From Psychroflexus sp. ALD_RP9 (lineage in GTDB: Bacteria; Bacteroidota; Bacteroidia; Flavobacteriales; Flavobacteriaceae), in contig NZ_CP062973.1 in assembly GCF_017311165.1 (NCBI RefSeq), positions 1,302,001-1,366,000 on the forward strand: a stretch of 64,000 nucleotides of DNA. The letters are read 5' to 3'. How positions within the stretch are numbered: the stretch's first letter is position 1; each line of letters starts with the position of its first letter. Positions 26,055 through 35,342 of the stretch are shown here, piece after piece. The notes under the pieces were generated by a model that was not told the origin of the DNA, did no database searches, and saw only the letters and a list, made by a program, of their open reading frames with translations. Both the position numbers and the translations under genes were made by a program.

Positions 26055-26081
26055 CAAATGTAAGTAATAATATCGACGCAA
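26055..26081 (-). promoter_or_regulatory. promoter of the cold shock gene
   Basis: On the minus strand TTG (26081-26079), 16 bases and TACATTTG (26062-26055) give a full -33/-7 pair, 28 bases ahead of the ATG. Confidence 0.55.
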
Positions 26082-26370
26082 TGTTACCTTAAGCTTAATT
26101 TATTTAAAATAGTTGGTAAAGTTTTTTGAATTTAACCAATTGAAATTCTAGCAATTAAGCCACAATACTGAAAAGGAGAGACTTAATTTGAAATGAAATA
26201 TTTTTTTAAAATCTTCTTATTTCATTTGAAGTTATTAAGATGAGTTAAATATCAGTCACTTCAACTGTAAATCTTGCTCAATCTCAGCCATCAATCATTA
26301 TCATTAGTTGATGATGGGAGCAATAAACTTGCATTCAAGCAGTCGTAAATTCAACTTTTAATCTGAGGAA
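26082..26370. other. intergenic stretch without recognisable gene
   Basis: About 290 bases between the cold shock promoter and the next gene. A tiny frame at 26193-26243 (MKYFFKIFLFHLKLLR) follows an AAGGAG sequence, but the spacing is long and it coincides with an inverted repeat (26191-26200 with 26218-26227), so I do not call it. No terminator, RNA gene or repeat element was recognised. Confidence 0.4.
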
Positions 26371-26610
26371 TTAGAGTTGGTCGTTATTACGCATCTTGTC
26401 CATTCGCTCTTTTGTTAAGGTATAATCTTCAAGCTTTTTACCTTTCCAGCGGTGATATAAAAACAACGGCATTAGAATAAATGAAGATGCTAAAACAGAT
26501 AAACCAATAATGAGTTCGCCTAATTTTTCTTCATGAAATTCTTTGATGCCAAAACCTGAGATAAACGCAGCTAGGATAATATAGAATACTATTTTAATAA
26601 GTGTTTTCAT
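26371..26610 (-). CDS. small two-pass membrane protein
   Basis: A 79-residue protein with two hydrophobic segments (about residues 3-24 and 36-55, LGELIIGLSVLASSFILMPLF) and a basic, polar C-terminal tail (HRWKGKKLEDYTLTKERMDKM). The topology suggests both ends are on the same side. It follows the CLC gene with a one-base gap between that stop and its ATG at 26610, so it is co-transcribed with it. An ATG at 26628 would overlap the CLC gene by 17 bases and add six residues. The function is unknown. Confidence 0.65.
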   Translation of the reverse strand: MKTLIKIVFYIILAAFISGFGIKEFHEEKLGELIIGLSVLASSFILMPLFLYHRWKGKKLEDYTLTKERMDKMRNNDQL

Positions 26611-26611
26611 T

Positions 26612-28402
26612 TTAAACAGTAACTTCAATTAGTTTTTGACGGTAAGCCGTTAGTAGTTTTGATTTAGAAATAAATCCGACATACTTGCCTTCTTTAACAA
26701 CGGGTAAATTCCAAGCTTCGGTTTGCTGAAATTTTTGCATAATCAGTGACATTTTACAGCTGCTTAAATCAATTACATCAGGTGCCGACTGCATAAGGTC
26801 GTAGACTTTAACTTTGTTATACATATCTTGATCAAACATAATGGTTCTGATATGATCTAGCAAAATTATTCCTTTAAATTGTTGTTGATGATCAACAACT
26901 GGAAATATATTTCGAGATGATTTAACTACACCTTCCTTAACTACTTCACCAAGAGTCATGCTTTCGTTAAGTATGCAAAAGTTAGTTTCAATAACTTGCT
27001 CAATTTCCATTAAAGTTAACACAGCTTGATCTTTATTGTGGGTAACCAAGTCGCCTCTTTGAGCTAATTCTAAATGGTAGACCGAGTGTTTTTGAAAACG
27101 TTGAGTAATCATATAAGAAATCGCAGCAGTAATCATAAGTGGTATAAATAAGCTGTAACCACTGGTGAGTTCGGCTATTAAGAAAATAGCTGTTAATGGA
27201 GCATGCATAACGCCTGCCATTAGTCCTGCCATACCAACCAAGGTGTAGTTGCTTAAAGCAATGTCATGATTTAAGATTTTAAGTTGATTAATAATCATAC
27301 CAAAGCAATGGCCAGCAATACTTCCAATAAATAAAACAGGTGCAAAAATACCGCCAACGCCACCAGCTGCAATTGTAATAGAACTGGCTAATATCTTTAA
27401 AAACAATAGTAGCATTAAAAATACAATAACAGTCCAAATATTTTCAAATTGATTAAAGGCATAATTTTCTGTAGCTGTAAAATGTTTACCAGCTAATAAT
27501 TCATTAATCAGGGCATAACCTTCACCGTAAATTTGTGGTGTAAGTAGCATGAGTATTAAAAGGCAACCACCACCTATTAAAGCTCTGTTTAGCTTAGAGG
27601 AAAACCGCTTAAACCGACTAAAAATTGAAATATAAATTCGGCTAAAAATAATAGAGATAAAAGCCGTAAATATGCCAAGTATTCCGTACAAAGGCATATC
27701 GCTAAAACTAAATGAATCTGTAATTTGTGTTTGAAGTAAGTAGTCATTTCCGAAGAAAAAATAAGAGGTTAAAATAGCCGAAACTGAAGCGACTAAAAGC
27801 GGGATCATGGAGACAAGCGTTAAGTCAAGGCTAAAAATTTCAATAGCAAAAATAATTGCAGCAATAGGAGCTTTAAATAAAGAAGACATTGCGCCAGCAG
27901 CTGCGCAGCCAATAAGTAATGTTTTGGTAGCTTGATTTAATTTTAAATATCTAGAAAATCGCGTGCTAAGCGAAGCGCTGGTAACAACTGTAGGTGCTTC
28001 CAGACCAGCTGAACCACCAAACCCAACTGTTATTGGTGCAGCAATCAAAGACGCATAAGTCTGAAAATATTTAAATAAGCCTTTTCTTTTTGAAATGGCA
28101 TATAAGGTAGTTGAAATTCCTTGACCTATTTCAGATTTAATTAATCGTGTTTTAAAAAAATAGACTAATACTAAACCTATAATCGGTAAACCTATCTTGT
28201 ACATATGGTCGTAATAGCTAGAGCTTTCAACAAAAAAAAGCGATTGTACAAAATAGGTTAAGTTCTTCATTAATACAGCTACAGTTCCTGAAGCCAAGCC
28301 AACTAATCCGCCTAAAATAACAAGATATTGTTGCCGATTTAAGTGTTTTTCTCTAAATCGGTTAAGCTTAAAAAAAAATCGCTGAAACCTAGATATTCCC
28401 AT
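26612..28402 (-). CDS. CLC-family chloride channel or antiporter with CBS domains
   Basis: A 596-residue protein. The membrane part (about 1-440) has the CLC selectivity segments GFGGSAGLEAP (with the gating Glu of the GxEGP motif, here GLEAP), the GIFAPVLFIGS loop and the late helix GLMAGVMHAPLTAIFL. The C-terminal 140 residues form two CBS domains (around EVVKEGVVKSSRNIFPVVDH and MQKFQQTEAWNLPVVKEGKYVG) that may bind adenine nucleotides. The gating Glu fits Cl-/H+ exchange or a gated channel. It is followed by a one-base-spaced small membrane protein. Confidence 0.9.
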   Translation of the reverse strand: MGISRFQRFFFKLNRFREKHLNRQQYLVILGGLVGLASGTVAVLMKNLTYFVQSLFFVESSSYYDHMYKIGLPIIGLVLVYFFKTRLIKSEIGQGISTTLYAISKRKGLFKYFQTYASLIAAPITVGFGGSAGLEAPTVVTSASLSTRFSRYLKLNQATKTLLIGCAAAGAMSSLFKAPIAAIIFAIEIFSLDLTLVSMIPLLVASVSAILTSYFFFGNDYLLQTQITDSFSFSDMPLYGILGIFTAFISIIFSRIYISIFSRFKRFSSKLNRALIGGGCLLILMLLTPQIYGEGYALINELLAGKHFTATENYAFNQFENIWTVIVFLMLLLFLKILASSITIAAGGVGGIFAPVLFIGSIAGHCFGMIINQLKILNHDIALSNYTLVGMAGLMAGVMHAPLTAIFLIAELTSGYSLFIPLMITAAISYMITQRFQKHSVYHLELAQRGDLVTHNKDQAVLTLMEIEQVIETNFCILNESMTLGEVVKEGVVKSSRNIFPVVDHQQQFKGIILLDHIRTIMFDQDMYNKVKVYDLMQSAPDVIDLSSCKMSLIMQKFQQTEAWNLPVVKEGKYVGFISKSKLLTAYRQKLIEVTV

Positions 28403-28434
28403 GCTAATTAATTTTTAAGCCACTATTCTATAAA

Positions 28435-30189
28435 TTAAGATTTTGTGATGAGACTTAAATGTAACTCTTTTAGTTGTTCTTCGCTGATTTTTGCGGGTGC
28501 ATCAATCATAATATCACGTCCTGAATTGTTTTTAGGAAACGCAATAAAATCGCGAATACTTTCTTGCCCGCCTAAAATTGCCACTAATCGATCTAAGCCA
28601 AATGCAATTCCACCATGAGGTGGCGCTCCATATTGAAAGGCATCCATTAAAAATCCGAACTGAGCTTTTGCTTCTTCTTGAGTAAAGCCTAAAAAGTCGA
28701 ACATTTTTTCTTGCATATGGCGATCGTGAATTCTAATAGAGCCGCCACCAATTTCGTTACCGTTTAAAACTAAGTCGTAGGCATTAGCTCTTACTTTTCC
28801 AGGTTCTGTTTCAAGTAATTTAAGATCTTCTAGTTTAGGCGAAGTAAATGGGTGATGCATAGCGTGAAATCGTTCAGTTTCTTCATCCCATTCAAGTAAC
28901 GGAAAGTCAACCACCCATAAAGGTGCAAATTCGTTAGGGTTTCTTAAGCCTAAACGTTCGGCCATTTCCATTCTTAAAGCACTAAGTTGAGCGCGAGTTT
29001 CATTGGTTTTTCCTGATAATACAGCAATTAAATCGCCTGGTTTTGCGCCTGTAATTTCAGCCCATTTTTTTAAGTCGTCTTGATTGTAAAATTTATCGAC
29101 AGATGATTTAAAACTGCCATCTGTGTTATATTTAACATAAACCATCCCTTTTGCACCAATTTGTGGTCGCTTTACCCAATCGATGAGTTTATCAATTTCT
29201 TTTCTTGAGTAACTTGCTGCGTTTGGTATCGCAATGCCTACAACTAATTCAGCTTGGTTAAATATCGAAAACTCTTTGTGTTGTGCAACTTTGTTCAGTT
29301 CACCAAACTTCATCCCAAACCTTATATCTGGTTTGTCATTTCCGTAAGTTCTCATGGCTTCATCATAAGTCATTCTTGGGAAATCTTCAATGCTTACGCC
29401 ATTAATTTCTTTCAATAGGTGTTTTGTAAGGCCTTCAAAAGTTTGCAATACATCTTCTTGTTCAACAAATGTCATTTCGCAATCAATTTGTGTAAACTCT
29501 GGTTGGCGGTCGGCTCTTAAATCTTCATCTCTAAAACACTTGACAATTTGAAAGTACTTGTCAAGTCCGCCTACCATCAACAATTGCTTAAAGGTTTGTG
29601 GTGATTGTGGCAAGGCGTAAAATTGATTGGTATTCATACGGCTTGGTACCACAAAATCGCGGGCGCCTTCTGGTGTAGATTTTATAAGGTAAGGTGTTTC
29701 AACATCAATAAAATCTTGTTGGGTTAGGTAATTTCTGACGGCCATTGAAACTTTACTTCTGAAAATCAATTTGTCTTTAACAGGTTGGCGTCTAATGTCG
29801 AGGTAACGATATTTTAATCTTAAATCTTCGCCACCATCGGTCTTGTCTTCAATAGTAAATGGAGGAGTTTTAGAAGTGTTTAGGATGTTTAACTTTTCGA
29901 CTAAAACTTCAATTTCTCCTGTATTAATATGTGTATTTTTAGATTCACGCTCAATAACCTTTCCTTCAACTTGGATCACAAATTCACGGCCGAGTGTTCT
30001 CGCTTGTTCAACAAGTTGTTTGTTAGAGCGTTCGGCATCAATAACCAATTGCGTAATACCGTAACGATCGCGTAAGTCAATCCAAATGATAAAGCCTTTA
30101 TCTCTAATTTTTTGTACCCAACCTGATAATTTTACTGTTTTATTAACGTGGTTGATATTTAATGTGTTGTTATTGTGCGTTCTGTACAT
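28435..30189 (-). CDS. aspS: aspartyl-tRNA synthetase
   Basis: A 584-residue class II synthetase of the bacterial type. The N-terminal anticodon-binding OB fold ([21 protein letters not shown]) precedes motif 2 ([20 protein letters not shown]) and motif 3 ([17 protein letters not shown]), with the bacterial GAD insertion between. It charges tRNA-Asp in the cytoplasm. The ATG at 30189 is used because the -7 element overlaps an upstream in-frame TTG at 30219 and [11 protein letters not shown] matches the family start. Confidence 0.96.
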   Translation of the reverse strand: MYRTHNNNTLNINHVNKTVKLSGWVQKIRDKGFIIWIDLRDRYGITQLVIDAERSNKQLVEQARTLGREFVIQVEGKVIERESKNTHINTGEIEVLVEKLNILNTSKTPPFTIEDKTDGGEDLRLKYRYLDIRRQPVKDKLIFRSKVSMAVRNYLTQQDFIDVETPYLIKSTPEGARDFVVPSRMNTNQFYALPQSPQTFKQLLMVGGLDKYFQIVKCFRDEDLRADRQPEFTQIDCEMTFVEQEDVLQTFEGLTKHLLKEINGVSIEDFPRMTYDEAMRTYGNDKPDIRFGMKFGELNKVAQHKEFSIFNQAELVVGIAIPNAASYSRKEIDKLIDWVKRPQIGAKGMVYVKYNTDGSFKSSVDKFYNQDDLKKWAEITGAKPGDLIAVLSGKTNETRAQLSALRMEMAERLGLRNPNEFAPLWVVDFPLLEWDEETERFHAMHHPFTSPKLEDLKLLETEPGKVRANAYDLVLNGNEIGGGSIRIHDRHMQEKMFDFLGFTQEEAKAQFGFLMDAFQYGAPPHGGIAFGLDRLVAILGGQESIRDFIAFPKNNSGRDIMIDAPAKISEEQLKELHLSLITKS

Positions 30190-30216
30190 GGCTTGTAACT
30201 CGTTAAAATAAGTGTG

Positions 30217-30224
30217 CAAAAATA
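30217..30224 (-). promoter_or_regulatory. -7 promoter element (TATTTTTG) of aspS
   Basis: On the minus strand TATTTTTG lies 27 bases before the aspS ATG. It overlaps an in-frame TTG at 30219, excluding that start. Confidence 0.5.
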
Positions 30225-30339
30225 ATCAAGATTCTGGTAATATAACTTTTTATGGCTTTAAAGTTAGGGGTTCTTTTTAGTTCAATAATTTATAAGTAAG
30301 CAATTAAAATATATAAAATGATTAAAACAATAAATATAT

Positions 30340-30427
30340 AATGTATTTAAAGTGAAGGAGTTATGATTTTAATGTAAACTTAATGTTAACCTAATATGTT
30401 TTAAACGTAAATTTAATGTATATTTGT
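30340..30427 (+). promoter_or_regulatory. array of 11-bp direct repeats in a promoter
   Basis: From 30362 the sequence falls into consecutive 11-base units: TATGATTTTAA, TGTAAACTTAA, TGTTAACCTAA, TATGTTTTAAA, CGTAAATTTAA and TGTATATTTGT. Another in-phase unit (AATGTATTTAA) lies at 30340-30350. The last unit contains the -7 element TATATTTG (30419-30426). Direct repeats spaced one helical turn are typical of OmpR/PhoB-type response regulators, so this is a likely activator array for the gene at 30445. Confidence 0.6.
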
Positions 30428-30444
30428 TGTTAAATATTGAAGTT

Positions 30445-30801
30445 ATGAAGATGTTAGGAACCTTATTTATGGCATTATTAATGAGTTTTTCACTTTTTGC
30501 TCAAGAAAATGACCAGGTAAAATTAGAAAAAGAAGGTGATTTAGTTAAAGCAACTTTTTTTCATGATAACGGTGAAGTAAGTCAAATAGGTTATTTTAAA
30601 AATGATAAACCTCACGGTGAGTGGAAAGCTTATGATACCACTGGAGATAAAATTGCTCAAGCTAAATATGATGAAGGCAAAAAAGTTGGCAAATGGTTCT
30701 TTTGGAACGATGGCAGTCTTTCTGAAGTTGATTATCGCAACAACGCTATTGCTAAAGTTAGCTCGTACCAAAAAAATGAAACTTTTGTTGTGAGCAATTA
30801 A
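30445..30801 (+). CDS. secreted MORN-like repeat protein
   Basis: A 118-residue protein with a signal peptide (MKMLGTLFMALLMSFSLFAQ). It has about four MORN-variant units such as YFKNDKPHGEWKAYD and YDEGKKVGKWFFWNDGSL. Such proteins are often labelled YwqK-type antitoxins, but nothing nearby supports a toxin pair. It is periplasmic or surface exposed by its signal peptide. It stands alone between an 11-bp repeat promoter array and a terminator, so it is probably a regulated, single-gene response. The ATG at 30445 lies 18 bases after the -7 element. Confidence 0.7.
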   Translation: MKMLGTLFMALLMSFSLFAQENDQVKLEKEGDLVKATFFHDNGEVSQIGYFKNDKPHGEWKAYDTTGDKIAQAKYDEGKKVGKWFFWNDGSLSEVDYRNNAIAKVSSYQKNETFVVSN

Positions 30802-30825
30802 ATAACCAGCACTTTATAAATTTTG

Positions 30826-30852
30826 AAGCCTCATTTATTGAGGCTTTTTTTA
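30826..30852 (+). terminator. terminator after the MORN-like gene
   Basis: AGCCTCA and TGAGGCT form a 7-bp stem with a TTTAT loop, followed by a run of T. The convergent tag gene ends at 30854. Confidence 0.75.
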
Positions 30853-30853
30853 T

Positions 30854-31420
30854 TTATTTTTTGAAGCAAGCGTTTAAATGATCATTTATAATACCACAGC
30901 TCTGTAAAAAGGCATAAACCGTTGTAGGTCCCAAAAATTTAAATCCGCGCACTTTTAAATCTTTAGAAATTCGTTTACTTAACTGAGAAGGTGAAGGAAT
31001 AGTTTTTATGTTAGGAACATCGTTAACTATTGGTTGGTGATTTACATAACTCCAAAAATAATGACTTAAGCTTTTATACTCAGCTTTGATAAGTAAACAA
31101 GCTCTTGCATTATTAATTGTTGCTTCAATTTTACCACGATGTCTCACTATGCCTTTGTTATGGAGTAAGTCTTCTACTTTAGCAGAGTCGTAATTAGCGA
31201 TTTTTTGTATATCAAACAGATCGAATGCAACTCTAAAGTTATTTCTTTTTTTTAAAATTGTTAGCCAGTTGAGTCCTGACTGAAAACATTCGAGGCTTAA
31301 TTTTTCAAATAATTCTTGATCATCAAAACATGCTTTTCCCCATTCATTATCGTGATAATTGATGTACAAAGAATTTGTTAAGCACCAATCGCAGCGATTT
31401 AGTTTTGCTAGTTTTGTCAT
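30854..31420 (-). CDS. tag: DNA-3-methyladenine glycosylase I
   Basis: A 188-residue base-excision repair enzyme of usual length. NRCDWC and YHDNEWG near the N-terminus and HLNACF at the C-terminus supply the zinc ligands (Cys, His, His, Cys) that define Tag. The core contains GLNWLTILKKRNNFR and KFLGPTTVYAFLQSCG. It removes 3-methyladenine from alkylated DNA. It is divergent from the thioredoxin-fold gene with only 12 bases between the start codons. Confidence 0.93.
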   Translation of the reverse strand: MTKLAKLNRCDWCLTNSLYINYHDNEWGKACFDDQELFEKLSLECFQSGLNWLTILKKRNNFRVAFDLFDIQKIANYDSAKVEDLLHNKGIVRHRGKIEATINNARACLLIKAEYKSLSHYFWSYVNHQPIVNDVPNIKTIPSPSQLSKRISKDLKVRGFKFLGPTTVYAFLQSCGIINDHLNACFKK

Positions 31421-31432
31421 TTTAAAATTAAT

Positions 31433-32044
31433 ATGGAACCAAAACTAAGCATAATAAAACAATATTTATCAGACGCTATGTCTTATAGCGAGTATAAAAA
31501 CTTGGTTAAGCAATTATTAGACGAAGGTAAAGCAACAGGCCACAACCAAAGCGAACTGTATTTAAACTATTCTAAATTAGGCTTTAGCCGAATGAAACGT
31601 TGGGAAAAAACCTTTAAACTTGATCAAACGCAAATTGAAGCTATCAAGTCTATTTCTACGCCACAAACTTGGTTAGTCATTTCTGAAGGTTGGTGTGGAG
31701 ACGCAGCACCAGCATTACCAATTATGAAAAAAATAGCTGAAACAAATGATCATATCGATTTTAAAGTAATTCTTCGGGACGATTTTCCTGAAGTTATTGA
31801 TGCGTTTTTAACTAATGGTGGAAAATCTATACCAAAGTTAATTAGCTTTAATCTTGACAAAGGCGAACTTTATTTTACGTGGGGTCCACGACCATCAACG
31901 GCTACCCAAATGGTTGAAGATGAAAAAAAGAACGAAGGGCAACTCTCGGCTGAATTTAAAGAAAAGCTTCAACACTGGTACAATACTGACAAAGGAAAAA
32001 CGACGGCGAACGATTTAGTTGATTTACTGAAATCAACTACTTAA
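31433..32044 (+). CDS. thioredoxin-fold protein with single active-site cysteine
   Basis: A 203-residue cytoplasmic protein. The central segment reads WLVISEGWCGDAAPALPIM: the thioredoxin WCxxC site has lost its second Cys (CGDA). KSIPKLISF supplies the cis-proline region. This variant is what I know from a flavobacterial thioredoxin-family group. A one-Cys site could act by glutathione-like or persulfide chemistry, or be structural. The N-terminal 60 residues are helical and outside the fold. The start could also be an ATG at 31478. The stop overlaps the convergent truB end by 12 bases. Confidence 0.75.
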   Translation: MEPKLSIIKQYLSDAMSYSEYKNLVKQLLDEGKATGHNQSELYLNYSKLGFSRMKRWEKTFKLDQTQIEAIKSISTPQTWLVISEGWCGDAAPALPIMKKIAETNDHIDFKVILRDDFPEVIDAFLTNGGKSIPKLISFNLDKGELYFTWGPRPSTATQMVEDEKKNEGQLSAEFKEKLQHWYNTDKGKTTANDLVDLLKSTT

Positions 32045-32746
32045 TTGTTGTTCAAAGTCTTCAATAGTTAGTGCATTTTCGACAGTATAGCTGCCAATAG
32101 CTGTTCGTCTTAAAGCGCTTAAATGGCCGCCAGAGTTAAGTGATTTACCAAAATCATGCGCTAAACTTCTAATATAAGTGCCTTTACTGCAAACCACTTT
32201 AAAAGTTGCTTTGGGTTGTTGGTCACCTAAGCCTTGTATTGACGTCAGCTTAAATTCTTCAATATAAACCTCTCGTTTTGGTATCTCGACAGATTTTCCT
32301 TCTCGTGCAAACTCATAAAGTCGCTTACCTTCTTTTTTTAAGGCTGAAAATATAGGCGGTTGTTGCATGATTTTACCTGTAAATTTTGAAGTTGTTTCGT
32401 GTAAAAGCTGTTCAGTAATATGCTGTGTTTCAAAATACTGGTTAATTTCAGTCTCTAAATCGTAAGATGCTGTTGTGGCTCCAAATGTAATTTCACCTGT
32501 GTATACTTTAGTTTGCCCCATTAAATCTTGAATGGTTTTGGTTTTTTTCCCTGTACAGATAATTACCAATCCGGTTGCGAGCGGATCTAAAGTTCCTGCA
32601 TGACCAACTTTTATTTTCTTAATCTTAAATTCACGTTTAATTAGCCATCTTATTTTATTAACAAGTTGAAATGACGTCCAGTTTAAAGGCTTATCAAAAA
32701 ATAAAACCTGACCTTCTTTGTAATCCTTTAAATCTAGTTTAGGCAT
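32033..32746 (-). CDS. truB: tRNA pseudouridine(55) synthase
   Basis: A 237-residue enzyme with the catalytic block GHAGTLDPLATGLV (Asp nucleophile), QQPPIFSALKKEGKRLYEFAREG and CSKGTYIRSLAHDFG. It modifies U55 in the T-loop of tRNA. It is the last gene of the ftsX-DUF3098-uppP-truB operon; its start overlaps uppP by 8 bases. Confidence 0.95.
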   Translation of the reverse strand: MPKLDLKDYKEGQVLFFDKPLNWTSFQLVNKIRWLIKREFKIKKIKVGHAGTLDPLATGLVIICTGKKTKTIQDLMGQTKVYTGEITFGATTASYDLETEINQYFETQHITEQLLHETTSKFTGKIMQQPPIFSALKKEGKRLYEFAREGKSVEIPKREVYIEEFKLTSIQGLGDQQPKATFKVVCSKGTYIRSLAHDFGKSLNSGGHLSALRRTAIGSYTVENALTIEDFEQQLSS

Positions 32747-33536
32747 GAAATTGAGTAATGAAAATTGCGGTTAAACCAACAATAAAACAATAGATGGCAA
32801 AATATTTAAGTTTACTTTTTTTAACAAGGCTAATCATCCAGGTGCAAGCAAATAAACCTGTTAAAAATGCAGCTATAAACCCAGCCGAAAGCGCTAAAAT
32901 ATGTGGTGTTTCAGTAGAAATTTCTCCACTACTTAAATCCTTAGCAATTTTTCCAAAAATGAGTGGTACAACCATTAAGAAAGAAAAACGGGCGGCTTTA
33001 GACTTATCATTACCAAGCAATACCGATGTTGCTATTGTTGCACCACTTCTAGATATACCAGGTAAAACTGCAATGGCTTGCGCAATGCCGATAATAATAG
33101 CATTAGTATAAGTTACGTTTTTTTCAGTAGGTTTTGCTTTATCGGTTAAAAACAATAATAAACCAGTAACTACCAGCATAAAACCGACTAATATAATATT
33201 GTCTGCAAAAAGTAATTCCATTTCAGTTTCAAAAAAGAAACCTATTAAAGCTGCAGGAATCATCGATAAAACAATTTTTATAGAAAATTCAAATTCTGCA
33301 TTCCATTTTAGTTGAAATAAACCTTTAAAAATCTCAAAGATATCTTTTCTAAAAATCACAACTGTGCTTAAAGCCGTTGCAAAATGTAGAACCACAGTAA
33401 ATAACATCGATTCCTTAGGTACGCTATCATCACTTAGTAAAACTTTTCCAAGCTCTAAGTGGCCACTTGACGAAACAGGTAAAAATTCAGTTAAACCCTG
33501 AATAACGCCTAAAATGGCAGAATCTAAAACATCCAT
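32739..33536 (-). CDS. uppP: undecaprenyl-diphosphatase (BacA family)
   Basis: A 265-residue inner-membrane enzyme with about seven or eight membrane segments. The two signature regions are GLTEFLPVSSSGHLELG near the N-terminus and LPGISRSGATI near residue 160. It recycles the undecaprenyl lipid carrier used in cell-wall and polysaccharide synthesis. The stop overlaps the truB start and its ATG shares a base with the DUF3098 stop, so the operon is translationally coupled. Confidence 0.95.
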   Translation of the reverse strand: MDVLDSAILGVIQGLTEFLPVSSSGHLELGKVLLSDDSVPKESMLFTVVLHFATALSTVVIFRKDIFEIFKGLFQLKWNAEFEFSIKIVLSMIPAALIGFFFETEMELLFADNIILVGFMLVVTGLLLFLTDKAKPTEKNVTYTNAIIIGIAQAIAVLPGISRSGATIATSVLLGNDKSKAARFSFLMVVPLIFGKIAKDLSSGEISTETPHILALSAGFIAAFLTGLFACTWMISLVKKSKLKYFAIYCFIVGLTAIFITQFHA

Positions 33537-33802
33537 TAATTTTGTTTAGGAGAGGTTAAAATCGCGTAAACTTCAACTGCAAACCCGATTAAAATTAAAC
33601 TTGGTGCTAGCCTAATTCTTCGCCAACTAAAAATTTCAGGATTAAATACATTAGGATCATCACTTCCGCCGCCTGCCATCAAAATAAAGCCTAAGGCAAT
33701 AATAATAAGACCAATCACCATGAATTTATAATTTCGCTGACCAAAAATAAATGTATTTTGATGTTTGTTTTTGCGTTCTCGTTTTAATTTGCTTTCTCCC
33801 AT
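33536..33802 (-). CDS. DUF3098 membrane protein
   Basis: An 88-residue protein with a basic N-terminus and two hydrophobic segments (YKFMVIGLIIIALGFILMAGG and APSLILIGFAVEVYAIL). GGGSDDPNVFNPEIFSWRR between them is the DUF3098 hallmark. The family is conserved between ftsX and uppP across flavobacteria, suggesting a role near cell division or wall synthesis, but none is proven. Confidence 0.85.
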   Translation of the reverse strand: MGESKLKRERKNKHQNTFIFGQRNYKFMVIGLIIIALGFILMAGGGSDDPNVFNPEIFSWRRIRLAPSLILIGFAVEVYAILTSPKQN

Positions 33803-33823
33803 AAGTCCTAATATAATAGGTTT

Positions 33824-34702
33824 TTAATAATATAACTCATCTGTTTTCAAATTTAAAAAGCGCTGAGTAGCAAAAAATGTACTTAACCATGAAATGATTA
33901 ACCCCAATAAAAAAACAGCACCAAAAAGAACTGCTAATATAGGTTTATTAGCAATCAAATAGAGTTCTGGGAAACTCTGATCGAGATAATAAAGCACAAC
34001 AGCCATACCGATGAGTGATAAAATAGCACCAATGCTTCCAAGTTTAATACTTTTCCAAATAAAAGGTCTTCTAATAAAGCCTTTTGTAGCACCAACCATT
34101 TGCATGGTTTTAATGGTAAATCGTTTAGAGTAAACCGAAAGTCTAATGGAGCTATTAATCAATAAAACGGCGATAAATGTAAACACACCGCTTATTACAA
34201 GCACCCAAAAGCTCAGCTTTTTAATATTATCATTAAGTAGTGCAATTAAAGGTTTATCATAAATAATTTCATCAACAAATTCATATTCTTTCAAATCACG
34301 TGAAATTTCAGCTATTTGTACTTCAGAGACATAATCGGCATTAAAATAAATATCTATAGCGTTTTGTAAAGGATTATAACCCAGAAAATCCATAAAATCT
34401 TCACCTATTTCTTTGCTGTAAGCTTTGGCAGCTTCTTCTTTAGAAATAAATTGAATCGATTTAGTGTAGTCAGACAATGCAATCGATTTTTGCAACTGAT
34501 TAATTTCAACCTCCTTAGCCGTGTCGTCAAGATAAATGGTAAGTGCAATTTGCTCTTTAAAATGGTCTGCAACTTTTTGTGTATTTAAAACTAAAATACC
34601 TAGCAAACCAACCAAAAACAAAACCAAGGCAATGCTAATTACAACCGAAAAATAGGAAGTAATTAAGCGGCGTTTCTGGTATTTTTCAAACGATGAGGCC
34701 AT
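33824..34702 (-). CDS. ftsX: cell division ABC transporter permease FtsX
   Basis: A 292-residue membrane protein. One N-terminal membrane helix is followed by an extracytoplasmic domain (about 50-165, with KEQIALTIYLDD and SKEEAAKAYSKEIGEDF). A three-helix FtsX/MacB-type module with RFTIKTMQMVGATKGFIRRPF follows. With FtsE it regulates peptidoglycan hydrolases at the septum. ftsE is not adjacent here, as is usual in flavobacteria. It is first in a four-gene operon. Confidence 0.92.
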   Translation of the reverse strand: MASSFEKYQKRRLITSYFSVVISIALVLFLVGLLGILVLNTQKVADHFKEQIALTIYLDDTAKEVEINQLQKSIALSDYTKSIQFISKEEAAKAYSKEIGEDFMDFLGYNPLQNAIDIYFNADYVSEVQIAEISRDLKEYEFVDEIIYDKPLIALLNDNIKKLSFWVLVISGVFTFIAVLLINSSIRLSVYSKRFTIKTMQMVGATKGFIRRPFIWKSIKLGSIGAILSLIGMAVVLYYLDQSFPELYLIANKPILAVLFGAVFLLGLIISWLSTFFATQRFLNLKTDELYY

Positions 34703-34913
34703 CTTAAATATTTTCGTAAAAATAAAAAACTCAATTGTATAACGCTCAAATTACACATTTATTTTTTGGGCGCTTTTGCTTGCTTTCATTGCAACGCCGC
34801 AAGCTATAATTAACAAATGCTAAGCTTAATAGGCTTTCAAGGCATCAAGCTTTTAAACCTGCATTTGTAAAATTTTAGCTTTTACGGGGTTTTCATTACA
34901 ATCAAGCGCGCAT

Positions 34914-34948
34914 AAAAAAGCCGCTCAATTTTGTTAAGCGGCTTTTTT
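34914..34948. terminator. bidirectional terminator next to the TM2 gene
   Basis: AAAAAAGCCGCT and AGCGGCTTTTTT form a 12-bp stem with an 11-base loop. It ends the TM2 gene on the minus strand. The 210 bases between it and ftsX show no recognisable feature. Confidence 0.75.
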
Positions 34949-34967
34949 GGTAAAAGTCTTTTTTTGA

Positions 34968-35342
34968 TTAAAAATTATCAGTTAAGATATTAACTAAATC
35001 AATTATTGCCCAAATACCTAAACCACCAAAAGTAATGATGAATAAAATGTTTGCCCAAACTGGTTTTTTAGCATACCAACGGTGTGCAGCAAAAGGCCAA
35101 CCTAAGAAAAACCAAAATGCAACGGCAACCCATTTGTCATAGCCAGCAGCTGCAATAGGTGTTAAAGCGTCTTCACTGGCAACAATCTCAGTAGTAGATG
35201 AGTTTATGTTTGCACTTTCAACCTCAATAGTTGTAGTTTCAACATTTGCTTCAGCTTTTTTAACATTGTCTTTGTTTACAGGAAAAGACGCAAACATTAA
35301 AGATGTTGAAAACAACACCATAAATAACATAAAATTTTTCAT
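34968..35342 (-). CDS. TM2 domain protein
   Basis: A 124-residue protein. It has a signal peptide-like start (MKNFMLFMVLFSTSLMFASF), a Glu/Thr/Ser-rich linker (about 25-65), and a TM2 domain (about 68-124) with FLGWPFAAHRWYAKKPVWAN and FGGLGIWAIIDLVNIL. The W-F-F-L-G-x-H-R-x-Y pattern with a Gly-rich turn is diagnostic. The function in bacteria is unknown. It is divergent from the secreted hypothetical gene at 35378 with 35 bases between. Confidence 0.8.
   Translation of the reverse strand: MKNFMLFMVLFSTSLMFASFPVNKDNVKKAEANVETTTIEVESANINSSTTEIVASEDALTPIAAAGYDKWVAVAFWFFLGWPFAAHRWYAKKPVWANILFIITFGGLGIWAIIDLVNILTDNF

Noticed and set aside
26191..26243. Tiny frame MKYFFKIFLFHLKLLR after an AAGGAG sequence
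   Set aside because: Only 16 codons, spacing to the AAGGAG is too long, Shine-Dalgarno sites are rarely used in this phylum, and it coincides with an inverted repeat.
30445..30801. YwqK-type antitoxin with a toxin partner
   Set aside because: The protein has a signal peptide and stands alone between a promoter array and a terminator; no toxin gene is next to it.
34703..34913. Possible small RNA or gene upstream of ftsX
   Set aside because: No promoter, hairpin or open frame of note was found in this stretch.
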